From positions 3,348,001-3,412,000 of the forward strand of contig NZ_LR882982.1 of NCBI RefSeq assembly GCF_904831005.1: a DNA stretch of 64,000 nt. The letters run 5' to 3'. Below are positions 41,201 to 47,998 of the stretch, one piece after another. Each line of letters opens with the position of its first letter. Positions within the stretch are counted from its first letter, which is position 1. This DNA is from Microbacterium hydrocarbonoxydans. Lineage in GTDB: Bacteria; Actinomycetota; Actinomycetes; Actinomycetales; Microbacteriaceae. The notes beneath the pieces are model-generated. The model was not told where the DNA came from. It saw only the letters and a list, made by a program, of their open reading frames with translations, and made no database searches. The position numbers and the translations under genes were made by a program.

Positions 41201-42589
41201 ATGAGCGCCTCCGGCGCGCTGCGGGTGGTCGCGATCGCCGACGCCGACTCCTTCGTGAAGTGGTCGGCATCGCTGCTGGGCAGCATCTCCGGCATCCGCC
41301 CGCATCTGCTGCTCGTGCAGACGCCGCTCACCGCGAGTGTCCAGCAGCAGCGCACGGCGCTGGCCGGCACGGGCATGCCCGCGAACAGCGTGACCCGCAT
41401 AGGCTTCGCCCGCGCGGCCGCCTGGCTCGAAGGGCAGCGACCCGACGTGGTCCTTCTGGCGGGTCGCGGACCCTTCGTGCGGCTGATGGGACGGGTCATC
41501 GACGCGCTCAGCCAGCGTCCCGTCGTGGTGGCGGGGCTGCCGGGCATGGCGATCCCCGCCCAGCGCGGCGCGCTGGACTACCGTCGGCACGCCGATCTTC
41601 TCGTCGTGCACTCGCACCGCGAGCAGCGCGCGTTCGCCGACCTCGGCCGTCGGATCGGCGTGCAGATGCCCACGGCGCTCGCGACTCTGCCGTTCGCGAG
41701 ATCACGATCCCGGATGCTCGCGGGCGACCGTGCGCGAGTGATCGCCGCCGATCCCGCCCGACGCTCGGCGACGATGGTGGTCGAGCATCCTGAGCCGCCG
41801 CGCCCGGTGCGACCGCCGGCGACCGACATCGTCTTCGCCGCGCAGGCCCTCGTGCCCATGGGGCGCCCGGAACGGGCCGAGATCGCGGCGACACTCGTGC
41901 GTACGGCGGAGGCCGATCCGAACCGCCGCGTCGTGGTGAAGCTGAGGTCGCGTCCGGGGGAGTCCGAGACGCACCTCGAGCGCGATCCCTACCTCGACCT
42001 GCTGCCTGCACGGCGGCCAGACAACCTCGTCGTCTCGTACGACTCGATGGCGTCGTCGCTGTCGACCGCGGCCGGACTCGTCACCGTCAGCTCGACCGCA
42101 GCCGTCGAAGCGGTCGCCCTCGGGGTTCCGGTGATCGCTCTCGACTCGTTCGGGGTCAGCAAGAGCCTGCTGAACACCGTGTTCGTCGGCAGCGGTCTGC
42201 TGGGCGGACGCAGCGAGGTCGTGGCCGGGCGCTTCCGGCATCCGCACCCCGACTGGCTGCGCGACAACTACTTCCATCCCACTGCCGAATCGACCTGGTG
42301 GGCTCACGTCGAGCAGCTCGTGGCCCTGCGTCGTGCGGGTGGGCTGTCGGCCAAGACGGTGCCGGCCGCTCGCGGCGGATCCCTGCACGAGGCCTGGCAC
42401 CGCGCCAGTGTGCTGGGCCCCCACGACCGCACACTCACGGGAGCCGCGGCGCTCGCACTCGGCGTGCCCGCGACCACGCTGCTGAGTGCGGTGCGCCGCG
42501 GGCGCTCGACTGACGGCGGCACCTGGGCCGACGCGTCGACCGACGTCACTCTCGAGCCGAATCCGTTCCACGACTCGATTCGGCGCTGA
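41201..42589 (+). CDS. DUF6716 putative glycosyltransferase
   Basis: 462-aa GT-B-like protein matching DUF6716, a family found with nonulosonate genes in actinobacteria. Motifs: AIADADSFVKW at the start; HPEPP; FAAQALVPMGRPER; VKLRSRPGESETH; TVSSTAAVEAVALGVP (nucleotide-sugar site of GT-B enzymes); HPDWLRDNYFHP. Likely transfers or polymerises the acid or moves a polymer intermediate. Start chosen at 41201 with GGAGAGG just upstream; ATG 41174, overlapping the neuB stop as ATGA, is the alternative. Last gene of the cluster, followed by the 31-bp palindromic repeats. Confidence 0.8.
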   Translation: MSASGALRVVAIADADSFVKWSASLLGSISGIRPHLLLVQTPLTASVQQQRTALAGTGMPANSVTRIGFARAAAWLEGQRPDVVLLAGRGPFVRLMGRVIDALSQRPVVVAGLPGMAIPAQRGALDYRRHADLLVVHSHREQRAFADLGRRIGVQMPTALATLPFARSRSRMLAGDRARVIAADPARRSATMVVEHPEPPRPVRPPATDIVFAAQALVPMGRPERAEIAATLVRTAEADPNRRVVVKLRSRPGESETHLERDPYLDLLPARRPDNLVVSYDSMASSLSTAAGLVTVSSTAAVEAVALGVPVIALDSFGVSKSLLNTVFVGSGLLGGRSEVVAGRFRHPHPDWLRDNYFHPTAESTWWAHVEQLVALRRAGGLSAKTVPAARGGSLHEAWHRASVLGPHDRTLTGAAALALGVPATTLLSAVRRGRSTDGGTWADASTDVTLEPNPFHDSIRR

Positions 42590-42600
42590 GCACGCGCCCC

Positions 42601-42727
42601 CGCGCGTTCCGGTCGCACTTCGTGCCGCCCCCGCGCGTTCCGGTCGCACTTCGTGCCGCCCCCGCGCGTTCCCGTCGCACTTCGTGCCGCCCCCGCGTCA
42701 GAGAAGCGGCACAAGGTGCGACCGGAA
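42601..42727. repeat. 31-bp repeat array with inverted arm (first copy)
   Basis: Three consecutive 31-bp units start at 42601, 42632 and 42663 (core GGTCGCACTTCGTGCCGCC; third unit has one change). At 42706-42727 an inverted copy (GCGGCACAAGGTGCGACC) follows, so the last unit and the arm form a strong hairpin. It lies between convergent genes and could end both transcripts. The same element occurs at 50111-50212. Confidence 0.85.
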
Positions 42728-42734
42728 CGACGCG

Positions 42735-43670
42735 TCACGGCGCCGGGGGCCCCGACGCGATGATCGACGGCGGATTCGGATCGTCCCACCGCTGCAGGGT
42801 CTGCACCCACCAGAAGGCGGCGAACAGGACCAGCGCGACCGTCTCGCCGATGAGCACGGCGGGTGTCTCGCCGAACGTCTGGCGGAACAGCACCGCGACG
42901 GCCAGCAGCAGGAGATCGGCGATCAGGAGTCCGGAGATCCAGCGGTAGATCGTCCGCTGGCGAGGGGTGGGCGGCGTCTCACCGGGTTCGAGCGGACCCG
43001 CGGCATAGAGGATCGGCACTGCAGCGAACACTCCGAAGAACCCCAGCGTCACGGCGAAATGGATGCTGCTCACGGGCCAGAAGTTGAACGGGAAGCGGTC
43101 GTCGAGCGCGGGCGAGAACGCGAGTGCCACGACGACCGCGGCGGTGACGAGCGCGATGATCGACACCAGCCGAGCCGAACGATTCGGCGTGCGGGTGCGG
43201 TGACGGATCACGGCCATCGTGACGACCGCCGCCACGACGACGATGGCGTACACGGCGATCCCCGCCTTGGCGCTGCCGATGTCCTCCGGCGGGATGCAGT
43301 CGACCATGATCGGGCAGGGGAGGTGTCCGACCGCGCGCGAGTCGGCGAGGCCGGTCGGAACGATCGCGATCAGCGGGGCGAACACCGCGCAGACGTCGAG
43401 CAGCGTGGTCGCACGGCTGCGCCCCGAGAGGGCGAGCAGCACGACGGATGCTGCGAGCAGCGCTCCGACGAAGATGTCGCGCGCCGGCGTGTAGAACGCA
43501 TGGCTGATCGACGCCAGCGGGTGCCAGCCGACGATGAGCGGCTCCCACGTCACCACGATGCTCTGCAGTGCGACGCTGACGAGCAGAGCGAACACGATGA
43601 GCACCAGGGAGAGGCGCAGGTAGCGATGGGTCTTCTGTCCGGTCGTCACGGAGACGTCTGCGGCAGCCAT
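42735..43670 (-). CDS. Hypothetical membrane protein, 7 segments
   Basis: 311-aa integral membrane protein with seven predicted segments, a C-terminal basic/Pro-rich tail and a region SISHAFYTPARDIFVGALLAASVVLL conserved in actinobacterial unknown membrane proteins. No catalytic motif. A cysteine pair in the external loop (LPCPIMVDCIPP) may form a disulfide. Start at MAAADVSVTT, the first ATG before the first hydrophobic segment. It is convergent with the DUF6716 gene across the repeat array. Confidence 0.7.
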   Translation of the reverse strand: MAAADVSVTTGQKTHRYLRLSLVLIVFALLVSVALQSIVVTWEPLIVGWHPLASISHAFYTPARDIFVGALLAASVVLLALSGRSRATTLLDVCAVFAPLIAIVPTGLADSRAVGHLPCPIMVDCIPPEDIGSAKAGIAVYAIVVVAAVVTMAVIRHRTRTPNRSARLVSIIALVTAAVVVALAFSPALDDRFPFNFWPVSSIHFAVTLGFFGVFAAVPILYAAGPLEPGETPPTPRQRTIYRWISGLLIADLLLLAVAVLFRQTFGETPAVLIGETVALVLFAAFWWVQTLQRWDDPNPPSIIASGPPAP

Positions 43671-43806
43671 GATCGAGACGGTACACCGCTCGTCCGACGC
43701 CGTCGCGCGACGCCGCGCGACGGATCCCGTCATGGTCGGACTCACTCTGTCAATCCCCGCAACGATCCTGGTGTTCCGGCATGCCGCCCGGTAACGTCAT
43801 CCTCAT

Positions 43807-43882
43807 CGCGGCGATCCGGGCGGTCCCGGGCCTCAGCTCATACCTGTAGGCGTTGCGGGTTCGACTCCCGCCGTCGCGTCCA
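43807..43882 (+). tRNA. Atypical tRNA-like gene with CAT anticodon (Met/Ile2 type?) or tRNA pseudogene
   Basis: The 76 bases have a full 7-bp acceptor stem (CGCGGCG 43807-43813 with CGTCGCG 43872-43878, one G-U), an encoded CCA at the end, and a canonical T arm (GCGGG-TTCGACT-CCCGC, 43855-43871). The anticodon loop CTCATAC (43837-43843) has T33 and A37, with anticodon CAT. Weak points: positions 8-9 are AT, the D arm is a short CCGG/CCGG stem without A14, and only three inner anticodon-stem pairs form before a bulge or mismatch. Confidence 0.45.
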
Positions 43883-43902
43883 ACTGGTCAGTGCGGCGCG
43901 GA

Positions 43903-44514
43903 TCAGCCTTCGCCGGCGATGCGCGCCTCCACCGGCGCCCATCCGTTCTCGAGCACCGCGAATCCGGCCTCGAGGATGCCGAGCTGATCGTCGCTCTCGT
44001 TGACGAGCAGCTGCATCTGCAGCACGAAGCGCGCATACACGCGTACCTCGGGAGTGGTCTCGGCGAGGCCGAGCTCGTCGGCGATCGCATCCGCCAGGGC
44101 ATCCTCGTGTCGGAGCCACATCTTCGCGGCGTACTCGCGCAGAGCCGGCGTCTCGTTGAGGAACCGCGAGAAGACCTGCGACACCTCGGCGCCGTGCTCG
44201 GCGAGATTGGCGTGCACCTCCGCCGCGTAGAAGTCGTGGATCGCGCGGTTCACCGTGGCGCCGTCAGCGCGGTCGCGAACCGCCGACACGAGCCGATCGC
44301 GCTGCTCGTCGTCTTCGTCGAAGACCAGCGCCTCCTTCTGAGGGAAGTGCGCGAACACGGTGGTGGGCGAGACGTCGGCGGCGTCGGCCACCTCGCGGAT
44401 GCTGACGTTGTCGAACCCGCGCTCCAAGAACATCATCGTCGCGACGTCTGAGATGTTCTTGCGGGTCGCCGCCTTCTTGCGCTCGCGGCGGCCGAGGGGC
44501 TCAACGTTCGTCAT
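43903..44514 (-). CDS. TetR family regulator of the adjacent MFS exporter
   Basis: 203-aa regulator. N-terminal HTH (ISDVATMMFLERGFDNVSIREVADAADVSPTTVFAHFPQKEALVF split by the helices), then a helical ligand domain. A GGTGGAGG ribosome site precedes the ATG. Only 70 bp separate it from the divergent MFS gene, and the spacer carries inverted and direct repeats over the MFS promoter, so it almost surely represses that gene and itself until a drug-like ligand binds. The start was placed at the ATG after the ribosome site. Confidence 0.9.
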   Translation of the reverse strand: MTNVEPLGRRERKKAATRKNISDVATMMFLERGFDNVSIREVADAADVSPTTVFAHFPQKEALVFDEDDEQRDRLVSAVRDRADGATVNRAIHDFYAAEVHANLAEHGAEVSQVFSRFLNETPALREYAAKMWLRHEDALADAIADELGLAETTPEVRVYARFVLQMQLLVNESDDQLGILEAGFAVLENGWAPVEARIAGEG

Positions 44515-44540
44515 GCCTCCACCGTATCGCGAACCGGATT

Positions 44541-44582
44541 CGAAACTGGCTTGACACCAAAACTGGTATTGATACAGTTTCG
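44541..44582 (+). promoter_or_regulatory. MFS promoter covered by TetR-type operators
   Basis: TTGACA (44551-44556), 16-bp spacer and TACAGT (44573-44578) form a near-consensus promoter. CGAAACTG (44541-44548) and CAGTTTCG (44575-44582) are perfect inverted copies, and AAACTGGT recurs at 44560-44567 inside the spacer. The -10 ends six bases before GTG 44585. Confidence 0.7.
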
Positions 44583-44584
44583 GT

Positions 44585-45898
44585 GTGACTTCACTTAAAA
44601 CATCGCTCCCGCGCAGCGACACGCGCGCCTGGACCATGCTGATCGTGCTGACGATGCTCACCGTCATCGGCATGACGGTCGTGCTCCCCGTCCTCCCGTT
44701 CGTGGTGCTGCAGTACGTCTCGCACGAAGGCGACCTCGCGATCTGGGTCGGCATCCTCGAAGCGATCAACGGCCTCTGCGCCTTCCTGGTCGCGCCGTTC
44801 CTCGGCCGCCTCTCCGACAGGTTCGGTCGACGCCCCGTGATCATCGCCGCAGCCTTCGGCGCCGCCTTCGCGATGGCGCTGTTCGGCATCGGGGGAGCGA
44901 TCTGGGTGCTCGTGCTCGCGCGCGTGATCCAAGGGCTCACCGCCGGCGACCTTCCGGCCCTCTTCGCCTACCTCGCCGACATCACGCCGCCGGAGAAGCG
45001 CGCGCAGCGCTTCGGTCTGCTCGGCGCCCTGTCGGGCATCGGCATGATGATCGGTCCCGCGATCGGCGGTCTGCTCGCCGCCGTCAGCCTCCAGCTGCCG
45101 GTGTTCCTCACCGCGGCTGTGGCTCTCGTGATCGCGATCCTCAGCATCTTCCTGCTCCCCGAGAGCCTCAAGCCCGAGAACCGCATCGAGCGCATCTCGG
45201 TACGCGAGATCCAGCCGTTCGGCGTCTTCGCAGAGGCCTTCGGGCGCAAGGAGCTGCGTGGTCTGATGATCGGATTCGGCCTCCTGGCGCTTCCGTTCGG
45301 GTTCTTCGTCAACAACTTCAGCGTGCTCGCACTGGACTCGATCCAGTGGGGGCCGACGCAGATCGGTCTGCTCACGGCGGGAGTCGGAATCATCGATATC
45401 CTCATCCAGGGCGTGCTGCTCGGCATTCTGCTGCCTCGCATCGGCGAGCGCGGAGTGATCATCAGCGGTGTCGTGGCCCAGGCGGTCGGACTCGTGGGCC
45501 TCGCGCTGGTCGCCTCGATCTTCGCCCAGCCGTGGGTGTTCATCGTCGGCGCGCTGATGCTCGCGGCGGGCCAGGGGGCATCGACGGCCGCCCTGGACGG
45601 AGCCATGTCGAACGCCGTCGGCGACGACGAGCAGGGGTGGCTCGGCGGTGCGACCCAGTCGCTCAACGCCGCCATGAACACCGCGGCGCCGCTGATCGCC
45701 GGAGCGTTGTACGTCACCGTCAGCCACGCCGCTCCCTACTGGCTCGGCGTCGCTCTGATGGTCGTCGCCGTGATCGTCGTCTCCCGCGCGCACATCGCGA
45801 ACACGGCGAAGAACGATGCCGAGCAGGGGGCTGCCGAGCAGGATGCCGACGCCGCCGGCGCCGGCATTCCGGTCATAGCCGCCGACGCTCGCAGTTGA
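44585..45898 (+). CDS. MFS efflux protein, TetA-like
   Basis: 437-aa twelve-segment major facilitator. The loop 2-3 signature is GRLSDRFGRRPVI and motif C-like glycine runs follow in helix 5 (GALSGIGMMIGPAIGG), typical of drug/H+ antiporters such as tetracycline exporters. The GTG start directly follows the promoter, so the mRNA is leaderless. The acidic C-terminal tail (DAEQGAAEQDADAAGAG) is a low-complexity extension. Controlled by the divergent TetR protein. Drug specificity unknown. Confidence 0.9.
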   Translation: MTSLKTSLPRSDTRAWTMLIVLTMLTVIGMTVVLPVLPFVVLQYVSHEGDLAIWVGILEAINGLCAFLVAPFLGRLSDRFGRRPVIIAAAFGAAFAMALFGIGGAIWVLVLARVIQGLTAGDLPALFAYLADITPPEKRAQRFGLLGALSGIGMMIGPAIGGLLAAVSLQLPVFLTAAVALVIAILSIFLLPESLKPENRIERISVREIQPFGVFAEAFGRKELRGLMIGFGLLALPFGFFVNNFSVLALDSIQWGPTQIGLLTAGVGIIDILIQGVLLGILLPRIGERGVIISGVVAQAVGLVGLALVASIFAQPWVFIVGALMLAAGQGASTAALDGAMSNAVGDDEQGWLGGATQSLNAAMNTAAPLIAGALYVTVSHAAPYWLGVALMVVAVIVVSRAHIANTAKNDAEQGAAEQDADAAGAGIPVIAADARS

Positions 45899-45931
45899 GA
45901 CGCGGGCCCGCACCCGGGGGATGATGGGTTC

Positions 45932-46372
45932 ATGCCCACCCCACATCGCCCCGGTCTGCGGGTCTCGTCGGGTCTCACGATCCCCGAGGCCGAGCTGTCG
46001 TGGCGGTTCTCGCGGTCGTCGGGACCAGGCGGACAGGGCGTGAACACCGCGGATTCGCGGGTCGAACTGCTCTGGGATGCCGCAGGCAGCACAGCTGTGA
46101 CCCCGCACCAGCGTGATCGAATCCTCGAGCGGCTGAGCGGTCGTCTCGTGAACGGCGTCCTCACGATCGCCGCGTCCGAGCATCGCGCGCAGCTGCGCAA
46201 TCGCGAAGCCGCGCGAGAACGGCTGGCGACCCTGGTCGGGGAGGCGTTGCGGGCACCGGCACCGCAGCGCCGCGCCACGACACCGAGCCGCGGGTCGAAA
46301 GAGCGTCGCCTGAAGGCCAAGCAGCGCCGCACCGATGTCAAGAAGCTGCGCAAGCCACCCGGAGACGGATGA
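45932..46372 (+). CDS. arfB: Alternative ribosome-rescue factor / peptidyl-tRNA hydrolase
   Basis: 146-aa ArfB (YaeJ) protein that releases stalled ribosomes lacking a stop codon. It carries the catalytic GGQ in SSGPGGQGVNTADSRVEL and the basic C-terminal tail (RGSKERRLKAKQRRTDVKKLRK) that enters the empty mRNA channel. Length and order match the family. ATG is six bases after GATGAT, suggesting a leaderless transcript. It lies downstream of the MFS gene with 33 bp between. Confidence 0.92.
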   Translation: MPTPHRPGLRVSSGLTIPEAELSWRFSRSSGPGGQGVNTADSRVELLWDAAGSTAVTPHQRDRILERLSGRLVNGVLTIAASEHRAQLRNREAARERLATLVGEALRAPAPQRRATTPSRGSKERRLKAKQRRTDVKKLRKPPGDG

Positions 46373-46427
46373 GCGAGGCTGCCTCTTCCACAGAAACACC
46401 GAGCTCGCGTGCCGGGCGCTCTACGCT

Positions 46428-46937
46428 ATGAGTGTGAACGAGCCACGCTCCTGGACGCGCATCGCGTCGACCGAAGAGGGGGTCTACGGACTCATCCTCG
46501 TCTCGGGCCTCGTGGCGAGCTCCGGCAGCGGCGGCGCCCCGGCGGGGAGGGCGCTCGCGATCACCGCGGTCACCGTGGTCGTCTTCTGGCTCGCGCACGT
46601 CTACGCGGGCGCGGTCGCCGCCCATGGCACGGCGGATGCCGAAGGGCGGCCGGTGTCTCTCGGGCAGGCCGTGCGCCATGCGATGCGCAGGTCGAGCGGC
46701 CTTCTCGTCGCGACCGTGCTGCCCGGCATCGCACTGCTGCTGGGGGTCGTGGGCGTGCTGCCCGACAAGGTCGCGATCTGGACGTCGCTGTGGGTGTGCG
46801 TCGCCGTGCTGGCATGGCTGGGCTTCGCCGCCTACCGGCGCAAGGGCGTGACGTGGCCGATGCAGATCGTCGGTGCCGTCTCGACGGCATCCTTCGGCGT
46901 GGTGATCATCGCCGCCAAGGCTCTCATCACGCACTGA
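46428..46937 (+). CDS. Conserved small membrane protein
   Basis: 169-aa protein with four to five hydrophobic segments (about 17-35, 42-62, 90-110, 115-133, 140-160) and no known family. The stretch WTRIASTEEGVYGLILVSGLVA is conserved in unnamed actinobacterial membrane proteins. TACGCT ends directly before the ATG; GTG 46434 would then be six bases after the element, as in the rest of the window, so the real start may be that valine codon. Role unknown. Confidence 0.65.
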   Translation: MSVNEPRSWTRIASTEEGVYGLILVSGLVASSGSGGAPAGRALAITAVTVVVFWLAHVYAGAVAAHGTADAEGRPVSLGQAVRHAMRRSSGLLVATVLPGIALLLGVVGVLPDKVAIWTSLWVCVAVLAWLGFAAYRRKGVTWPMQIVGAVSTASFGVVIIAAKALITH

Positions 46938-46943
46938 GCTCGC

Positions 46944-46964
46944 TGCTCACTGCTCACTGCTCAC
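46944..46964. repeat. 7-bp microsatellite TGCTCAC x3
   Basis: Three perfect TGCTCAC units and partial copies lie in the 48 bp between convergent genes. Too short to act as more than a slippage site. Confidence 0.5.
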
Positions 46965-46985
46965 TGCTCGCGCTCGCTCGTCCGG

Positions 46986-47933
46986 TCAGTGGCGTTCGAT
47001 CACCGGGAACGACCACGTGCCGTCGAGGATCTCGGGTCGCGGGCGGTAGAGACGAACGAGATAGTTCCACCCCTCGGTCAGAGGCAGCGCGTTGGGAAGA
47101 TCGAGGTCGCCGCCGAAGCGCACGGTGATCGAGCCGTCCGCGTCTCGGACGCCGGTCACGCTGTTCACGCTGTATGCGCCGGCGTCGTTCGCAGCGAAGT
47201 AGCCTTCGGCGTCGTACAGCGACACCGACCAGAAGCCGTCGACCGGCACGTCGGCGACGCGCAGCGTGTACGCGCCGACCGGCAGGCGAGGGGCGACGTT
47301 GATGTAGAACGCCTCGCTCTCGGGCAGCCCGCCCCAGGCCGCCGCAGTACCCAGAAGATGACGCACGGGGTCCACATCCTCGGCTCGTCCGAAGCAGCGC
47401 TCCAAGCCGCCCAGGCCTTTCGCGAGCGTGAGGATCGCGCCGCGAGTCTCGGCGAAGCTCGCCTCGTCGTAGACGGGCGCGGTGAACTCCCGTGCTCCGG
47501 TCGAGGTCAGCGCGAGGGAGTCCTGCAGGGCGTTCACGACCGAGACGTCGTCGGGATCCTCGGAATCCACCAGGATGCGGGTGGCGGCGAGCACGAAGTC
47601 CGAGCCGAGGTCGTCGGCCGACAGCGAGTGGACGCCGGGGTCGTGCAGCACCCGGTTGATGTAGTGGCCCTCGTCGACCAGCATCACGGAGACGTATCGA
47701 GCACCGGCATCCGGGATGGTGATGGTCGCGCCCTCGGACACGTCGATGATCGCGGCGCTGTACAGAGTGTCGCGGTTCATCCTGATCACCGTCTGCTGGT
47801 CGATCGGAGTGGGTACGCGGTAGTGGTTCCAGCGATTCGAGCCCCCGGCCGATGCGGCGATGGCGGCGAACATGCGGGCGGTCTCGATGCGGGCGAAGTT
47901 CGCGAACGTGACGAGAGGGGCGGTGTCGGTCAT
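46986..47933 (-). CDS. DUF1254/DUF1214 family protein
   Basis: 315-aa soluble protein: the N-terminal half matches DUF1254 (RWNHYRVPTPIDQQTVIRMNRDTLYSAAI and YVSVMLVDEGHYIN), the C-terminal half DUF1214 (GLPESEAFYINVAPRLPVGAYTLRV; GFWSVSLYDAEGYF; LPLTEGWNYLVRLYRP). Family function unknown; some homologues are secreted, but no signal peptide is visible here. GAGGCC precedes the ATG, a weak site. It lies downstream of the rhomboid-like/DUF2156 gene in the same direction with 65 bp between. Confidence 0.85.
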   Translation of the reverse strand: MTDTAPLVTFANFARIETARMFAAIAASAGGSNRWNHYRVPTPIDQQTVIRMNRDTLYSAAIIDVSEGATITIPDAGARYVSVMLVDEGHYINRVLHDPGVHSLSADDLGSDFVLAATRILVDSEDPDDVSVVNALQDSLALTSTGAREFTAPVYDEASFAETRGAILTLAKGLGGLERCFGRAEDVDPVRHLLGTAAAWGGLPESEAFYINVAPRLPVGAYTLRVADVPVDGFWSVSLYDAEGYFAANDAGAYSVNSVTGVRDADGSITVRFGGDLDLPNALPLTEGWNYLVRLYRPRPEILDGTWSFPVIERH

Positions 47934-47998
47934 GGCCTCATCCTCGCGGGGTGCCTCGAGAAGAGCGCCGCACCATCACCCCGGGCAGGTGAGGCGTC

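Noticed and set aside
43716..43882. A tmRNA gene ending in the T arm at 43855
   Set aside because: No tag-peptide reading frame and far too short; the 76-nt tRNA-like fold explains the end better.
43855..43882. An attachment site of an integrated element
   Set aside because: No integrase and no second copy of the 28-base end were seen in the window; kept only as a remark under the tRNA-like gene.
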